Below, one piece after another: positions 11,837-23,428 of a stretch of DNA of 64,000 bases (its first letter is position 1; every line of letters starts with the position of its first letter). A program made the position numbers and the translations under genes. Under the pieces are notes generated by a model. It did no database searches. It was given only the letters and a program-made list of their open reading frames with translations, and had not been told where the DNA came from. The stretch comes from Kalmusia sp. IMI 367209 (lineage: Eukaryota > Ascomycota > Dothideomycetes > Pleosporales > Didymosphaeriaceae), in assembly GCA_027946365.1 (NCBI GenBank), contig JAPEUQ010000004.1, forward strand, positions 2,356,001-2,420,000, read 5' to 3'.

Positions 11837-14800
11837 CTGGCCGAACAATTCGAGGGTCTTCGCGCTTGGTGATTAATGGCAGTGGGAGGTCTGAGCCTGG
11901 GGATTGTGCTGGTCACGACCTATAACGCGCCTTGACCTTTGGATCCATCATGGGGAATAACATTATAATCGCCTTCTTTCACGACATACAACGAATTTCC
12001 ACGCTTCGCTTCGCTACATTCGTTCAGGCCTCTGCATCTTACGCGTAATCGTCTGCACCGGTAGGCGCCCTTCGAACCAGTCATTGAGGCATCCCTTCGA
12101 CAAAGCATAATGGACGGCGTTGTTGGAACCGGTGTGATGTATGGGCCTCGTGTACTGCGGTCTGTAGCCGCAATAATGGCATTGACAATGTTTGGTACGA
12201 CACAACCAGATCTTGGAGAGCAACAATTATACATTTTGTTTCAGCATATTCAAACTGGACGCGGGTTGCGTCTTAGAAAAGGAGGATAAGATACCCTAGG
12301 AGTCTTTGTTCAGGTGCTGAATTCCGCTTTCAAACTTTCCTTGTACTATTATCTCGTCGTTTCATTGTAGCAGCGCATCTTATGGCGGTATCAAGTTTTC
12401 CACTATTCATGCATTTTCTCCTTATCATCATATGGTTAGACCGTGATTTTTGGCTCCATCGGCCTGCCGTGCGGTTGGCACGCATTGTATTCGCATTCGT
12501 TACACACACTCCTTACACGCGCGTACCTTTCTTGGCTGCTGTTTCGTATATCTTCCTTCTTTGAAAAAGCTATTTCAGAGTGGCTATTAAAACTTAATGC
12601 AGAATGATGCGGGGAATATAATATCACAAAATGTAATTGTAATACGTTGAGTAGTGGAACAGAACAATCAGAATCGCAGTTCCTCAGACGCGAACTGGTG
12701 TTGGAGCACAGACTGACGCAACACTCCACCAAATATCTGAAACTTGCTCCCATCTTAAGACCGTTCATGCCTTAGGACCAGGGTCGCGTAAGTTTTACTG
12801 ACTTCGCTTCCCATTGGGATCAGCTTCCCGAGGCATCGTATTCTTCATCGTCACACTGTCGTTTTGCGAAGCGCTGTCGAATGCGCTGCTGCTCGTTTGG
12901 ATGCCGGTAGCGGCGCCCACGTGTCTCGCGAAGTACAAATCATCAAACTGCCGCCGAGGGACAGATTCATCATCAGCTTTCGCAATCCAAGTCGAGCCTT
13001 CGTCTCAGATGTTGGGAAGCGTTGAGGCGAGGATCACGCGCTCTGTACGAATTTCTTGAGCTGACGCTTCTCATCACACCGCTAACGCATGTTCCTAGGT
13101 ACGGTTGCATAGCAATGTATCTCATCAGCTGGCTGCCTATTACGCCGGACAGGATGGTGCGCAGCAGCCTTTTCGCTACCATATTGGCCCTCCGTAAGCA
13201 CACGGAGCACTCTTTGCACTGTTGGAGGACAACGCTCCTTCGCTGAAGGAGTAACAAGCACAGTTAGTATCGCGGATCGCCCCCAGCCTCGCCCATTGTC
13301 ACAATTTCCACCCTTTCATACCCTCCTTCTCTATCAACCTCCAGTTATCACATCTACTTTCAACTGAGGTCAAAACCACCTTTGTTTCTATACTAGTCGG
13401 GTTCTTCATAAGAGATGGAAAGTTCGACCTATTGACGTGGCTTGCCGCGTTATATTAAGATACGATATTATCAAAGCATCCGGGTTCGCATCTTATCGTT
13501 GACCCATTCATCAATATAGCGGCGCTTCCCATGGATGTCTCAGTCACGACGATATTAATTCCTGTTTATAATACCCGGGTTGCCGCCGCACACGCCCTCG
13601 CCTCAGCACAGAGTCAATACTCGCCTCCACGCCCGCTCCCTTGCATATCCTTTCCTTGCCGCAGGCGCGGGAACAGGGTTGCTGGTGATGTGATATTGAT
13701 ACTAGGTGGAGACCGAATGCAAGCAAGTCCGGGTGCAAAGGTGCATGTGGGCGAGTGGGGAGAGGCGGCGGTCGAGATCGCGTGCTGGGTATCCGCACAT
13801 GCAGAGGCAAAGACCGGTGAGAGCGAGACACGTTGAGCGCTCGCGAGCCCGTGGTTTCCGCTGTCTTCCCAATCTACGGTACCGAGGTGTTGCTGACATT
13901 CACTCTCGCCGCTGTGGTTCGCCGAGTAACTTCATTTTAAGCCAGCCCTACCCGGTCTTAATATACAACAGCTGTCATACAGACTCGGCTGTGCGCGGTC
14001 TGGTGTGAGCGCCATTGGTTCCCTGGCTTTGCGGAAAGTTTTTGGTCAAATTACCTCTGGTCACCTTTCTCGGGCTTTTCGGCACATGGACAGGAGTACA
14101 GCTTAGTTCTGGACCCTCTGAGGAGCGGTATCCATTATCCGGGTAGGAGGAAGCTCGCCACTCAAGTCTTCTCTTCGCCTTGCCCTCTGTACTATCCAAA
14201 GCTTATGTCGTCCCCTGCAACACACCTGCGCTTAGAGAAGGCCGGACCGTGCTCCATCTGCACCACATTGCGTCACCCCCTCATCGTCAACCCATTGTCC
14301 AAGAAACCTCCCTGAAGAAGAGAGTTTGCCTCAAAAAATTTCATCTTGAAACACTGATCGACAGCGTCAAAGATCTGCCTCTCCAAAACTTGACCAAGCA
14401 ATTCTAGTTTTGCACATGAACCCTCGTTCGCCATGTGCCAGTGGCAAACAACCCCTCAATTCCACGTTTTTCTGACCCAGCAACCGCATTTTCATGGACC
14501 ACACGGTGGCGAACATTCTATACAGGTCTACCTTGTCTGTTCCTTACGCGCGAACAGTGGCACCTTGTGTTATACCCAGTCTACACATCTCAAGGTGATA
14601 AGCAGTGGAAAGGAAGCTGGTAATACGATAGTCTTTTACGGTGAGGTTTTTCCAGGTTGATTATTCCCTCAAGTATCCTGGAAAACTCAATTCACCCCAT
14701 GAGCAGCGTACCGTGAGATGACAGCCATCCATATGGCCTACTACACAGCCATTAGATACACAGTCAAAGCATACTTTTATAGAACTAACGCACCTATGTC

Positions 14801-15537
14801 ATGTCTTACATTATCAATGGAAGATGTTTTCGAAGATCCTCGCCCACATTGCCCTCACACTTGTGTACGACTCTCATACCTGATCAAATTCCAGCTTGCG
14901 TCTCATTCTAGAAATATGCATACAAACTACACGATCCTTATGGGTTCCTACATCTGTACTCAATACTCCCTGTGCCCCGGAGCTTTCCGAGAGTACTTGA
15001 GCAGCGGGCCGGGTACCGCTGCGCTAAGATCGACTTATGAAGATCTTAGCGCAGCGACCGCGCATCCCAACGCCCCCCAAAATCGCCTCTACTTGCCTGT
15101 CTCACACGTCTTCGGAGTACTAGGCTGCAGTAGGGACGATCCAATAATTGACCCTTGTCATGGCGGAACAGATGTCGGAGGAGCGCAGTAGAGCACGAGA
15201 ACCAACTGTGCCTCTTCGAGGACCGTCGCCGGAGAGGCTGGCGCATGTCGTCGCCAAATGCAGGTCGCGCAGCGGGCCCTCTGGCGTTTTGTGATACCTC
15301 GCTTTCGCCGCTCCATCTCTTCGCGAGCATGCAGTGCGACGCACGTCACGGCTTCTCGCCGCGCCATCAAATTTTACTAACACGACGATTGTGACTTGTT
15401 TTGAGGGCAAGAATCCATCCCTCTACCATTACGCGACCGCATTAGCCCAAGTGTACGCTCCGCTTCGCGTGCACAGTAGTAAGTCCAACCACCGCGCCGA
15501 CCAACAATAGCAAAAATTCCGCCCCAGCGCAAGATTT
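11837..15537. other. Gene-poor region, about 3.7 kb
   Basis: No supportable gene. The open frames are short, overlapping and without recognisable motifs; the longest, 14718-15191, has no domain I know and is interrupted by the strong inverted repeat at 15017-15056. Base composition falls towards AT along this stretch. Confidence 0.45.
15017..15056. repeat. Perfect 15-bp inverted repeat with 10-bp spacer
   Basis: Arms 15017..15031 and 15042..15056 are exact reverse complements (CGCTGCGCTAAGATC and its complement), spacer 15032..15041. It could form a strong hairpin or cruciform, or be a dimeric protein-binding site. No gene end lies next to it to make it an obvious terminator. Confidence 0.9.
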
Positions 15538-15891
15538 TCAATGGCTCCAGTACGAAAATGCAGCACAAATACCCGGCCCAATGAGCGTCCGTAGCGGACT
15601 TCGTTTTTTACGGGTCAGGTGCGAGGTGGAATATAGCCTATATGCGGCGCTGATATAGCAGCCTCTTTGGATGTCCGAGGGTGCCGATGTTCCTTTGAAG
15701 ATTGGGGCGCCCGTATGGGTAGTGGGGGCGCTGTAGGAAGGGAAGGCGGTGTTATGGGCTTGGTAGATAGATGATCGCGATGCGTCCTGCAAAGTAGTAG
15801 GAAGCTCTGCATGAGGATGGGCCAACATCATGAACTGGGAGAGAAGCAATTGATTTGCATACTCGAGTGCAACACGATTGAGAGTATTCAT
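15538..15891 (-). CDS. Hypothetical ORF, 117 codons
   Basis: ATG-started frame MNTLNRVALEYANQLLLSQF with a Pro/Thr-rich middle and a basic KKR patch near the end. Codon use looks more gene-like than in neighbouring frames, but no family is recognised and no second exon was placed. It may be a decayed fragment in a gene-poor region. Confidence 0.25.
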   Translation of the reverse strand: MNTLNRVALEYANQLLLSQFMMLAHPHAELPTTLQDASRSSIYQAHNTAFPSYSAPTTHTGAPIFKGTSAPSDIQRGCYISAAYRLYSTSHLTRKKRSPLRTLIGPGICAAFSYWSH

Positions 15892-18800
15892 AGAGTCATT
15901 GGCTATGCGCTTCTTGCATTTGCGAACCTTACGTATGTTTTGAAAGTTGCTCAGATCTAGGGAGTGACCACAAGTTTGATGTTATTTTCGCATTGAGATG
16001 TTTCTCAGTGTCATGGTGGTGATCTGGACTGGTTATCATCAAAGTCACTTGACTCGTCTCAAATGCCGAAGCTTCTGCGCCAGCTCGACGAGGCAAACTT
16101 TCTCAGTGTTGGAATATATAGGAACATAAAGTACATTGCCTTGTGTTGATGATTCTGCTGTTGATCCGTTAGAGCAGTAGAACTTATGTAATAGCTGAAT
16201 AATTTTCGTTGAGCTGTAATCGTAGAGTGTATCTCCCGCGAATGTACCGCCATGATATGAATCTATCCGAATACAGTCAATCATACATCGTTCAGCTCAA
16301 TCCTCAGATCCAGCGTGGACGATATTCATCTGATAATGTCTTCTCAGGAAGATCTCGATATTCATATCTTTTTCAGAGTCATCAAAAATTCCGGTCTTAC
16401 GGTCTCACGTCCCACTTCACCGTCATTGTTCTCATCCACCTCTCCAACATGTTCCGCGTCCTCTTCATCACGTCAGCCCTATCTTTTTCAAGAAGTTTCT
16501 CAGGGTAGCTGGCTAGTTCCTACTATCTTCCATATTATGCGGAGTTGGCGGCGTTAATCCATCGTGAAGGCGATCGTACTAGTCGAGAGCAAACTCAGCA
16601 TGCTTCACGTATTAGTCTCTAGAATATGTGAGAATCTTATACGATCCAATTGGGTGTAGACTCCCGAGGCGAGGATCAAGCAGTAGAGCTCTGCACATTG
16701 CAGTGGCAGTTGTGTAAGCAATGCCAAGAAAGGTATCCGACGTTGAGATAGTCAGCCTGTGCAACGCTCCTTCGATTTGACATGCAATTACCCACGTGAT
16801 CTTTAATCGCGCCTCTAAGACTTGGCCTACGGGGTTCAACTTGTTCGACATTTGCTCCCGTTCCTCGCACGGATGACGCATGAGCTCAAGAAGTGCCGCT
16901 GGCGAGATGAGGATGAATCACTAATGTATTCGAAGGCAAGATAATCAAGAGATAGCTCTCCTATCAAGTTTTGTAGTGAAACCCGTTGACTAAACGTAAG
17001 TGGGGATGCCTTTCATTTCTTGTAGCCACATCGCTTGCAACCACTAGTTCTCATGAGCAACACAACATCACCTCGTACGACTCTTCTCTCGCCTGCTTTT
17101 AAAAGCAGTCAAGTTTTATATGCTCAAGATCACTGGAGGAGCACAAAAAGGAGAAAGGATGCACATTGGCGATTCGAGCTCTGGATCGGGGCCTAAGGCC
17201 ATTACATCGAAAGATTTTGTCTCGACAGAAAATCGTCTCACACTTCGTCAAGAACGCTCTCTCGCTTTTGAGAATTACCAAGACTTCGGACGAGCATATA
17301 GTAATGTTTGAATCTCACGGTTGTAAGCAATCTTTTTCGCCTTTCTCTCAAGGCGGTGATGACATCAGCGGCATGGAGCTAATGCTGATAAATACCCTAG
17401 ACGCCGCTACGTAGAACACTTGTTCACACAAAAACCTTTAGCCAGTGGTTGGAAAATGTACCTAGGTCGGATCGAGAAGTTGTCTCTCGAAACGTAGCTA
17501 GGAAGTGTTTGCATATTGTGAAAGCCATCGACGTAGTGATATTTCACAAAAAGCACTATCGCTACTACGGTTCATCATCAAGTTGATGCGTAAGTGGCAC
17601 ACCAAGAATCAAGCGTACCATCGGGATAATTCCACCTCCTGATCCAAGGAGCAACCCACTTCGAGCGCTTCTCCTTCCGCCACTCCGTTGCAAGCGCCTT
17701 AATCATTGTCATACGATCATGCTCGGGCGTGTTCAGAGCAGGTCTCCTCCTCCTAAAGGGGTTCACATACCTCGTTTCCAAAATCGCGAATGTTAGTATT
17801 CATAGTGTGATCCGTGCGAGACTTTGCTGTCGCGAAGCGACTGTCCATGTAGTCATCCCAACGATGCCTCGAATCAATTTGCACCCATGGTCGAAATTGC
17901 TTGCTACCTAGGGTTAATAGGTACCGGGTAATAGGCCGGTGTTCTGCAGCTGTCCGTTAGCCATTTTAGAAATCAAGAAGTGTCACTAAATTTGTGTAAA
18001 GCAGCAAGTCACTCTGTAGCATGTGATTTCCTAGAGCTGGGTTCCCATAACTATCGCTGTCGTAGGAGGTGGTACGGTCTCCGGCCATGACTGTACTGCC
18101 AAGCAGAAATCGATAGGTATACGAAGCAAGTGCGAGAGTGTTGCTTGCTAGGGGAGTTTATACACATAAACTTGAGAGCTCTGGAATGAAATTACCTGCA
18201 GAGAGGCGAGTGAGGATTAGGAGAACGACTTTGAGGCAAGCGAGAATGAGGATAACATGATGAGAATGATAATATGGTTATGCGCAAGACTTGTAGGTCC
18301 AGGTAGCTCAAGGATATAGGCGTGTATAAAGGACGAGGTAAAGACTGAAAGATAGATCAAAGTGCCAACATCTAGTGTCCGTAAGTAGCGGAGTAGGTAA
18401 CTCATCAGTGCCAGATTGGAGAGGGACAAGGCAGACACGTACCCAATAATATACCTGCCTGGTCCACATGTCTTATATCATGATAATAGTAACAGTGTAC
18501 TACCTCTTATAGTACATTGTAGGGTGAATGCGCATAGCTGTGGGATAAACGTTTAGACTAATCATAGATATAATATAATTATGGGGTAATATAGCGTATA
18601 CTAGCTACACGTTAAGACAACGTTTAGCCCACGTCTACTCCACGCTCGCTTGACGTCTTCTATATATGAAAGGGTTTCCCCAACCATTACACGCCTATGT
18701 GAATTGGGGAATTTTATTAGAATATGCATCTTACATGTTAGGATAAGGCTAATATGTAAGCATTTAGATAAGGGATTATACCAAAGGTATATTAAAGCTA

Positions 18801-18901
18801 AAGTATTAAGGACTAGATAGGTATTAAGAGTGTAGTATCGAAAGACTAAACGCGTAGACTAGGTTCTAGACCGTGAGCTTTAGCTTACAATAGACGTTAT
18901 T
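15892..18901. other. AT-rich, gene-poor tract flanking the amylase gene
   Basis: About 3 kb of increasingly AT-rich sequence, strongest at 18480-18900, with many TA steps and stops in all frames. Short frames on the minus strand at 16612-16881 and 17578-17781 look faintly coding and may be relics. The composition suggests repeat-induced point mutation or loss of constraint; no intact transposase or terminal repeats seen. Confidence 0.5.
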
Positions 18902-20380
18902 TCAACGTCCACACCACCCAGTTCCAGTAATAAGATTGTAAGGATACCACACCATTGGTTCTCCTCCAGTCATCGTCAATGTGAGTCTTCCCAATGACCC
19001 GACGGTCATCTGTGTACAAGTCAACAACTCAACCACCTTAGTTCGGGCTGCGAATCCCGACGTCGCAATGCGCAAAGTATAGTTAGCCGCTGTTGCTCCA
19101 TTATTATTGATCACCGCTAACGTCATTGCGTTCGCTGGCCCTTTGGCGAAAGCCACATTATGTGAATCGTAGTATACCACCGTTGCTTTGCTTGTCAGGA
19201 ATGATGATGCTTTCTCAATGGCCATCTTGCGTATTGAGTTCAGCTGCTTGATAAATTTGTAGAGTTCGGCGTCGGTGTTGTATCCTGACAGCCAAATTGC
19301 TTCGCGATTATATGGGTCGTTACCCCCTCTGTAATGCTGCTCCTGCCCTTGGTAAATGATGGGTATTCCATCCTTCAACATGATATATGCAATGTTGTTC
19401 TTGACAAGGCTCATGTCATCAGTGTAGCTAGCGAAGCGGGGCTTATCGTGATTCTCCATAAATTCTCCGACAAGGCTCGTATCCTTGCAAAGTGCGCTAG
19501 TGTTGTAGAAGTCGTACAGCATGTTCGTCGATATTGCTTTCGTGTTATTGAACCACCATACCGATGTGTAGTATGCAGGATACCCCAAGATACCATCAAT
19601 ATACTTCTGGTAGTTGCAGGCGTACTGGGTATAGTAGCTGGCGACTTCACCAAGAGCAAAGACACCCGCAGCCTCGCCGAATGGAGGGAAGAACGACTGC
19701 TCGATATTCTGGGCGGTGTCTATCCGAATGCCATCGATAGTGTAGTTTGAGACGAAAGACTTGATCCAGGTGTTCCACTCGTTTCGTACCGCTGGTGAAG
19801 TAGTGTTGAGGTCAGGTAACGGATTGATTTCACCACCAAGCCAACATTGCTGGATCTGCGTGACGTTCGTCCAGTCGGTGATGAAGCATACATCGTGGAA
19901 GTACGATCGATTATTGAAAGGAATGAAAGAGCCATAATCTGTGCTCCTAGCAGTACCGTCAAAGGCCATGTGATTTGGCACCACGTCCACCATCAAGTAC
20001 ATGTTCCTTTCATGTAGTGCCTTGGCAAGCGCCTTCAAGTCATCTGCAGAACCAAAGTTGTTGTTCAACGCATAGATATTCTTGGCGCAATATCCATGGT
20101 ATGCTCGTGATGGATTCGTGACTTGTTCCACCACAGGTGATATCCAAATGGCGTCAAAGCCCATGCCCTGGATGTAATCGAGGTTCTGAGTGATTCCAGA
20201 CCAGGTGCCTCCGCAGAAACCTTCGAATCCTGGGTCGCATGTTGCTGTTGTTGAACCGTCTGTTCTCGCGAATCGGTCTGTGAGTATCTGATATATAGAC
20301 CGACTTCGCCACTGAGAAGCTGTGGCGGCGAGAGCAGCACCGAAGAACCATGAGAGAGAGTAGACAACTATTAAAACCAT
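18902..20380 (-). CDS. Secreted GH13 (TAKA-type) alpha-amylase-like protein with altered cleft residues
   Basis: Single-exon, 492 residues, close to the roughly 500 of fungal GH13_1 amylases. A hydrophobic N-terminus (residues about 1-18, ending in AALAA) reads as a signal peptide. The TIM-barrel motifs are present: region I DVVPNHM (132-138), region II GIRIDTAQN (217-225), region III FALGEVAS (241-248), region IV FMENHDKPRF (307-316). The catalytic triad is intact: nucleophile D221, acid/base E245, D312; H137 is also kept. The usual region II Lys-His pair is Gln224-Asn225, and the Trp after YHGY is Cys98, so substrate binding or specificity may differ from TAKA-amylase. Starch or glycogen hydrolysis outside the cell is the family role; transglycosylation is possible. 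It is intronless although many fungal homologues are intron-rich, and it sits beside AT-rich DNA. Confidence 0.93.
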   Translation of the reverse strand: MVLIVVYSLSWFFGAALAATASQWRSRSIYQILTDRFARTDGSTTATCDPGFEGFCGGTWSGITQNLDYIQGMGFDAIWISPVVEQVTNPSRAYHGYCAKNIYALNNNFGSADDLKALAKALHERNMYLMVDVVPNHMAFDGTARSTDYGSFIPFNNRSYFHDVCFITDWTNVTQIQQCWLGGEINPLPDLNTTSPAVRNEWNTWIKSFVSNYTIDGIRIDTAQNIEQSFFPPFGEAAGVFALGEVASYYTQYACNYQKYIDGILGYPAYYTSVWWFNNTKAISTNMLYDFYNTSALCKDTSLVGEFMENHDKPRFASYTDDMSLVKNNIAYIMLKDGIPIIYQGQEQHYRGGNDPYNREAIWLSGYNTDAELYKFIKQLNSIRKMAIEKASSFLTSKATVVYYDSHNVAFAKGPANAMTLAVINNNGATAANYTLRIATSGFAARTKVVELLTCTQMTVGSLGRLTLTMTGGEPMVWYPYNLITGTGWCGR

Positions 20381-21265
20381 GCTGATTATTAGAAAGTGGT
20401 TTCTTCGCCGCTTTCACTGCGTGAGGTGAGACTTAAGTGCTCGATTTGCCCCCTGCTATCTAGAAGTTGGTCAAGGGCCTTATTCTACTTTGAGCCTCTC
20501 CTCTAGTACGTAGCATCATCATATCGCAGCATCTGAGTCCTCATACACAGTTAGTATGATAATGTAAAAGACCTAACCCGGCCAAGGTTCCTTGCTATGT
20601 GCTTCTGCCCAAGCTAGTCGATCGTTATAGGCTGATGATTGGCTCTCGCTTCCCGAGCAATCTTCCCTCAACAAGGGAATATGGGGCAATAAATATCGCT
20701 CCGATAGCTCCGACTTACGGTGTAAATGTCTTCAAGAGAGCATTTCATCTCCCTGGTTTAAAGTTTACGATTGATGAAAGCTGCGTCATAAATGCCTCCA
20801 CGTGCAATGGCCTAATATAGATCGATCGCGAAGAAACTTGGCACGGGATGGCGTCTTTATCTATGATAATCTACCTGGGAGTGGGAACGTTGGAAACGGG
20901 TGAGTGGACAAGGCCCCGAACTAGAAGTGCGTCCGACATAAGGCGTGAGCGGTGCATGAGGAGGTTTACCCACCGGATGATCGCTCCTCAAGCCCTGCAA
21001 TGCCGGGGTAGAATAGAATGAGGAAGCCTAGAACTCTGATATTCGAAATCGTATGTTACGCGTATAGCCTCTCAGAGATCAGATGTCTGTTGGTAAACCC
21101 ATTGAATAAGCTGATACATCCTACCCCAGCCATCCCAGTACTGTATTTGACACCAACATGATCTAGGGTGATATCTCTCAACAAAAAGAATATGCCGACT
21201 TTGACCAAAGGGCTTGATTCGACCGACCATTTTATAGGACTGATCGAGTAGTATCTTCGATAGGC
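20381..21265. other. Intergenic region upstream of the amylase
   Basis: About 0.9 kb between the amylase start and the HET gene stop, both on the minus strand, so it should carry the amylase promoter. A short minus-strand frame (21269..21072) overlaps the HET stop by four bases (ATGA) but has no recognisable product. Confidence 0.5.
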
Positions 21266-23080
21266 TCATCTATTGATGAGCAAGCTTTGCCTGTTGGAAC
21301 GCGTATCTCGAATGGCCTCTCCATCCATAAATTCATCGAGGTAGCAGTCTCCTACAAGCACGCGGGTGGGCATTCCCACCACGGTTCCTACATTCTCTCG
21401 TTGTGGGATCTGTCTGAGGACAAAAGGTACTCTTCCTCCAAGGAGAATCCATACCTCATCGCCAACACGGCTGTTAGGGTAGCACATCCCGATATACCCT
21501 TGCTCGGTGAGAAACATTGCTCGACCGTAAATTGCCGCTAGCATTGACGGGATCAACAATCCAGGATTGGTCCCTGTAGTCTTGGCTTCGTATAGTGAGC
21601 CTAACCAGCATCTCAGAGCCTCTAGATCATCCTGAGTGAGTCTTCGAGGTGGTTGTTCGTTTTCGATGACCACGTCTCCGACAATCGTGCGCCAAAATGA
21701 CATCGATTTCGGCCGCAAGAAAAACGCCTGCGACTTAAGGCTGGAAATGTCAATGTCAGCTATATTAAGCCAGTCCTGGAGCACCTCTTGTACATCTTGC
21801 CAGCCTCCGCGTTCGACGACCTTGCCGACTCGCTCGATCTTATCTACGAACACACCTTCTGTAGAGAGGTTATGTTGCTGAATCAGAGGGGTAGCTGTCG
21901 TAGAGTTTGCCGAATTGTATAGATCGTACAACTCAAATCTGGTAAGCTCATATTTGAGCGCTGCTATTTCCGGACGGGCGTCAAGATTGCGGACCCACGA
22001 CGGCAGATCATGCTCCGATGAGTTGAAACCAAGTCCAGTCAAGCAGCGCAGATTTCCAGGATCGCTGGATAGGATAGACTTCGTTAAAGCAAGGTACACA
22101 GCGCTCGTGGACAGAGAATAGTCGACACTCAACTCTGACTTTGTTGAATCGTCCGCCAGGCCAAGAATACCATAGAGCTTATCGCGTGGGTCTTGACAGA
22201 TTTTGTTTCTAAAGCTGCGCACCAGAAGATCCAGATTTGAGCAAACCTCCGCTCGCACACGGACCGCACGGCTCGAGTCCAGGTAAGTGCTTGTCACGGT
22301 GCGGTCGGCATAAAATGTGAAGTCTTCGGGCAGCTGCCCAGCGGTTGAGGAGCAGCAACCTAATACGTGTCGTTTGTAATTGATCTCGCATAGTTTCGCT
22401 GTCTTCCATGGGACTCTCCAGTGGCCTAAGACCATAATGGCTGTGGGAGACAAAAGGCATTCCTGAACGCACCAAAATCTTGACCACCAGGGCTTTTGTA
22501 CGGCGTCCATGAAAGCGTCCCAGATTCTTTTGAATTTTGATATATTCGCAAACGAGAGAAACATCGGGTCCAACTTGCTACTTGCTTCGGTAGCTACGGA
22601 TAGTAATTCGTATAGATGCCGGTCCGCTGCAAAATGGCGAATCAAAGTGAAAGGGTCAATTTCCTCCTCGCCTTCATTACCCAAATTGATGGTATTGGGA
22701 ATTCCCAACCATATATGCGTGTATGTCGAGCGTTGGAAGATTTCTCCCATCATCGCAACCTGATGTGCCTTCTCGGAGACATCTTGCTGATTGATGCAGA
22801 TAGCATCTATCCACAGCTCGAGGGCTTCCTCGGGTTTACGCAAGTATCGCAAGGCTATCTCCAGATTACTTGGAATCGCTAATTGCTTCTCTTCCACAAG
22901 TATGGACGCCTTGTCTTTTGGGTCTCCCCACGCATATGATATGGCATTGTAGGAGGCATGATCCAGGGCCACATATTTAAGCAGACAGCGGATAGGCGAA
23001 TTCCACGAGCCGGGAAGTAGCGTCACGGTACGAATGGTGTGGTTCTCAGCGTTGAGTCTCTCGGTGTAGATGAGCGACAT
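21266..23080 (-). CDS. HET-domain (heterokaryon incompatibility) protein
   Basis: Single exon, 604 residues. The HET domain (PF06985) covers roughly residues 44-200, with AISYAWGDP (46-54), a basic segment, LWIDAICINQQD (89-100) and a WLG step (124-126), all in canonical order. Such domains trigger cell death or growth arrest when fungal strains carrying different alleles fuse. The long C-terminal half lacks NACHT, WD40 or ankyrin repeats and has the usual second conserved block near the end (VGDCYLDEFMDGEAI), typical of stand-alone HET proteins. It lies between the amylase and the rhodopsin-domain gene, all on the minus strand. The trigger partner cannot be read from sequence. Confidence 0.93.
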   Translation of the reverse strand: MSLIYTERLNAENHTIRTVTLLPGSWNSPIRCLLKYVALDHASYNAISYAWGDPKDKASILVEEKQLAIPSNLEIALRYLRKPEEALELWIDAICINQQDVSEKAHQVAMMGEIFQRSTYTHIWLGIPNTINLGNEGEEEIDPFTLIRHFAADRHLYELLSVATEASSKLDPMFLSFANISKFKRIWDAFMDAVQKPWWSRFWCVQECLLSPTAIMVLGHWRVPWKTAKLCEINYKRHVLGCCSSTAGQLPEDFTFYADRTVTSTYLDSSRAVRVRAEVCSNLDLLVRSFRNKICQDPRDKLYGILGLADDSTKSELSVDYSLSTSAVYLALTKSILSSDPGNLRCLTGLGFNSSEHDLPSWVRNLDARPEIAALKYELTRFELYDLYNSANSTTATPLIQQHNLSTEGVFVDKIERVGKVVERGGWQDVQEVLQDWLNIADIDISSLKSQAFFLRPKSMSFWRTIVGDVVIENEQPPRRLTQDDLEALRCWLGSLYEAKTTGTNPGLLIPSMLAAIYGRAMFLTEQGYIGMCYPNSRVGDEVWILLGGRVPFVLRQIPQRENVGTVVGMPTRVLVGDCYLDEFMDGEAIRDTRSNRQSLLINR

Positions 23081-23428
23081 ATTGGAGAAGAGGGGCGGTC
23101 GACATTGTCGAGGTGCATTGAATCGTGTGACGTAAGATCTACCCTAGCCCTTAAATAGACTAGCTCCATTATCTAGTATCCTATCACGCTAGTGAGCGAA
23201 GGAAAAGGGAAAATGTCTCACCAATACGGACAAACACTGCTACCAGATTATGGGAAGTTGCAGTTTTGGGGAGTATTCCAAAGTCCATTTGCTGATACTA
23301 GAATCTTCTTGGGACAATGTGTCACTGCAGAACAATTCCGATGGGAGCTGTAATGCTCTTATCGAAATATATTTCTTGGAAAGATGTCATAAGGGCATGC
23401 ACAGCTGAACCCAATCTGATCCATGAGA
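23081..23428. other. Short intergenic region, HET gene promoter
   Basis: About 350 bp between two minus-strand genes: the HET promoter plus the 3' end of the rhodopsin-domain gene. No distinct motif recognised. Confidence 0.5.

Noticed and set aside
14718..15191. 157-codon plus-strand frame
   Set aside because: No recognisable domain and it spans a perfect inverted repeat; insufficient support.
18673..18715. TTCCCCAA ... TTGGGGAA inverted arms considered as transposon ends
   Set aside because: Only 8 bp, no target-site duplication or transposase relic visible.
21072..21269. 65-codon minus-strand ORF overlapping the HET stop by ATGA
   Set aside because: Looks like stop-start coupling, but coupling is not expected in a fungal nuclear gene and the product is unrecognised; probably 3' UTR.
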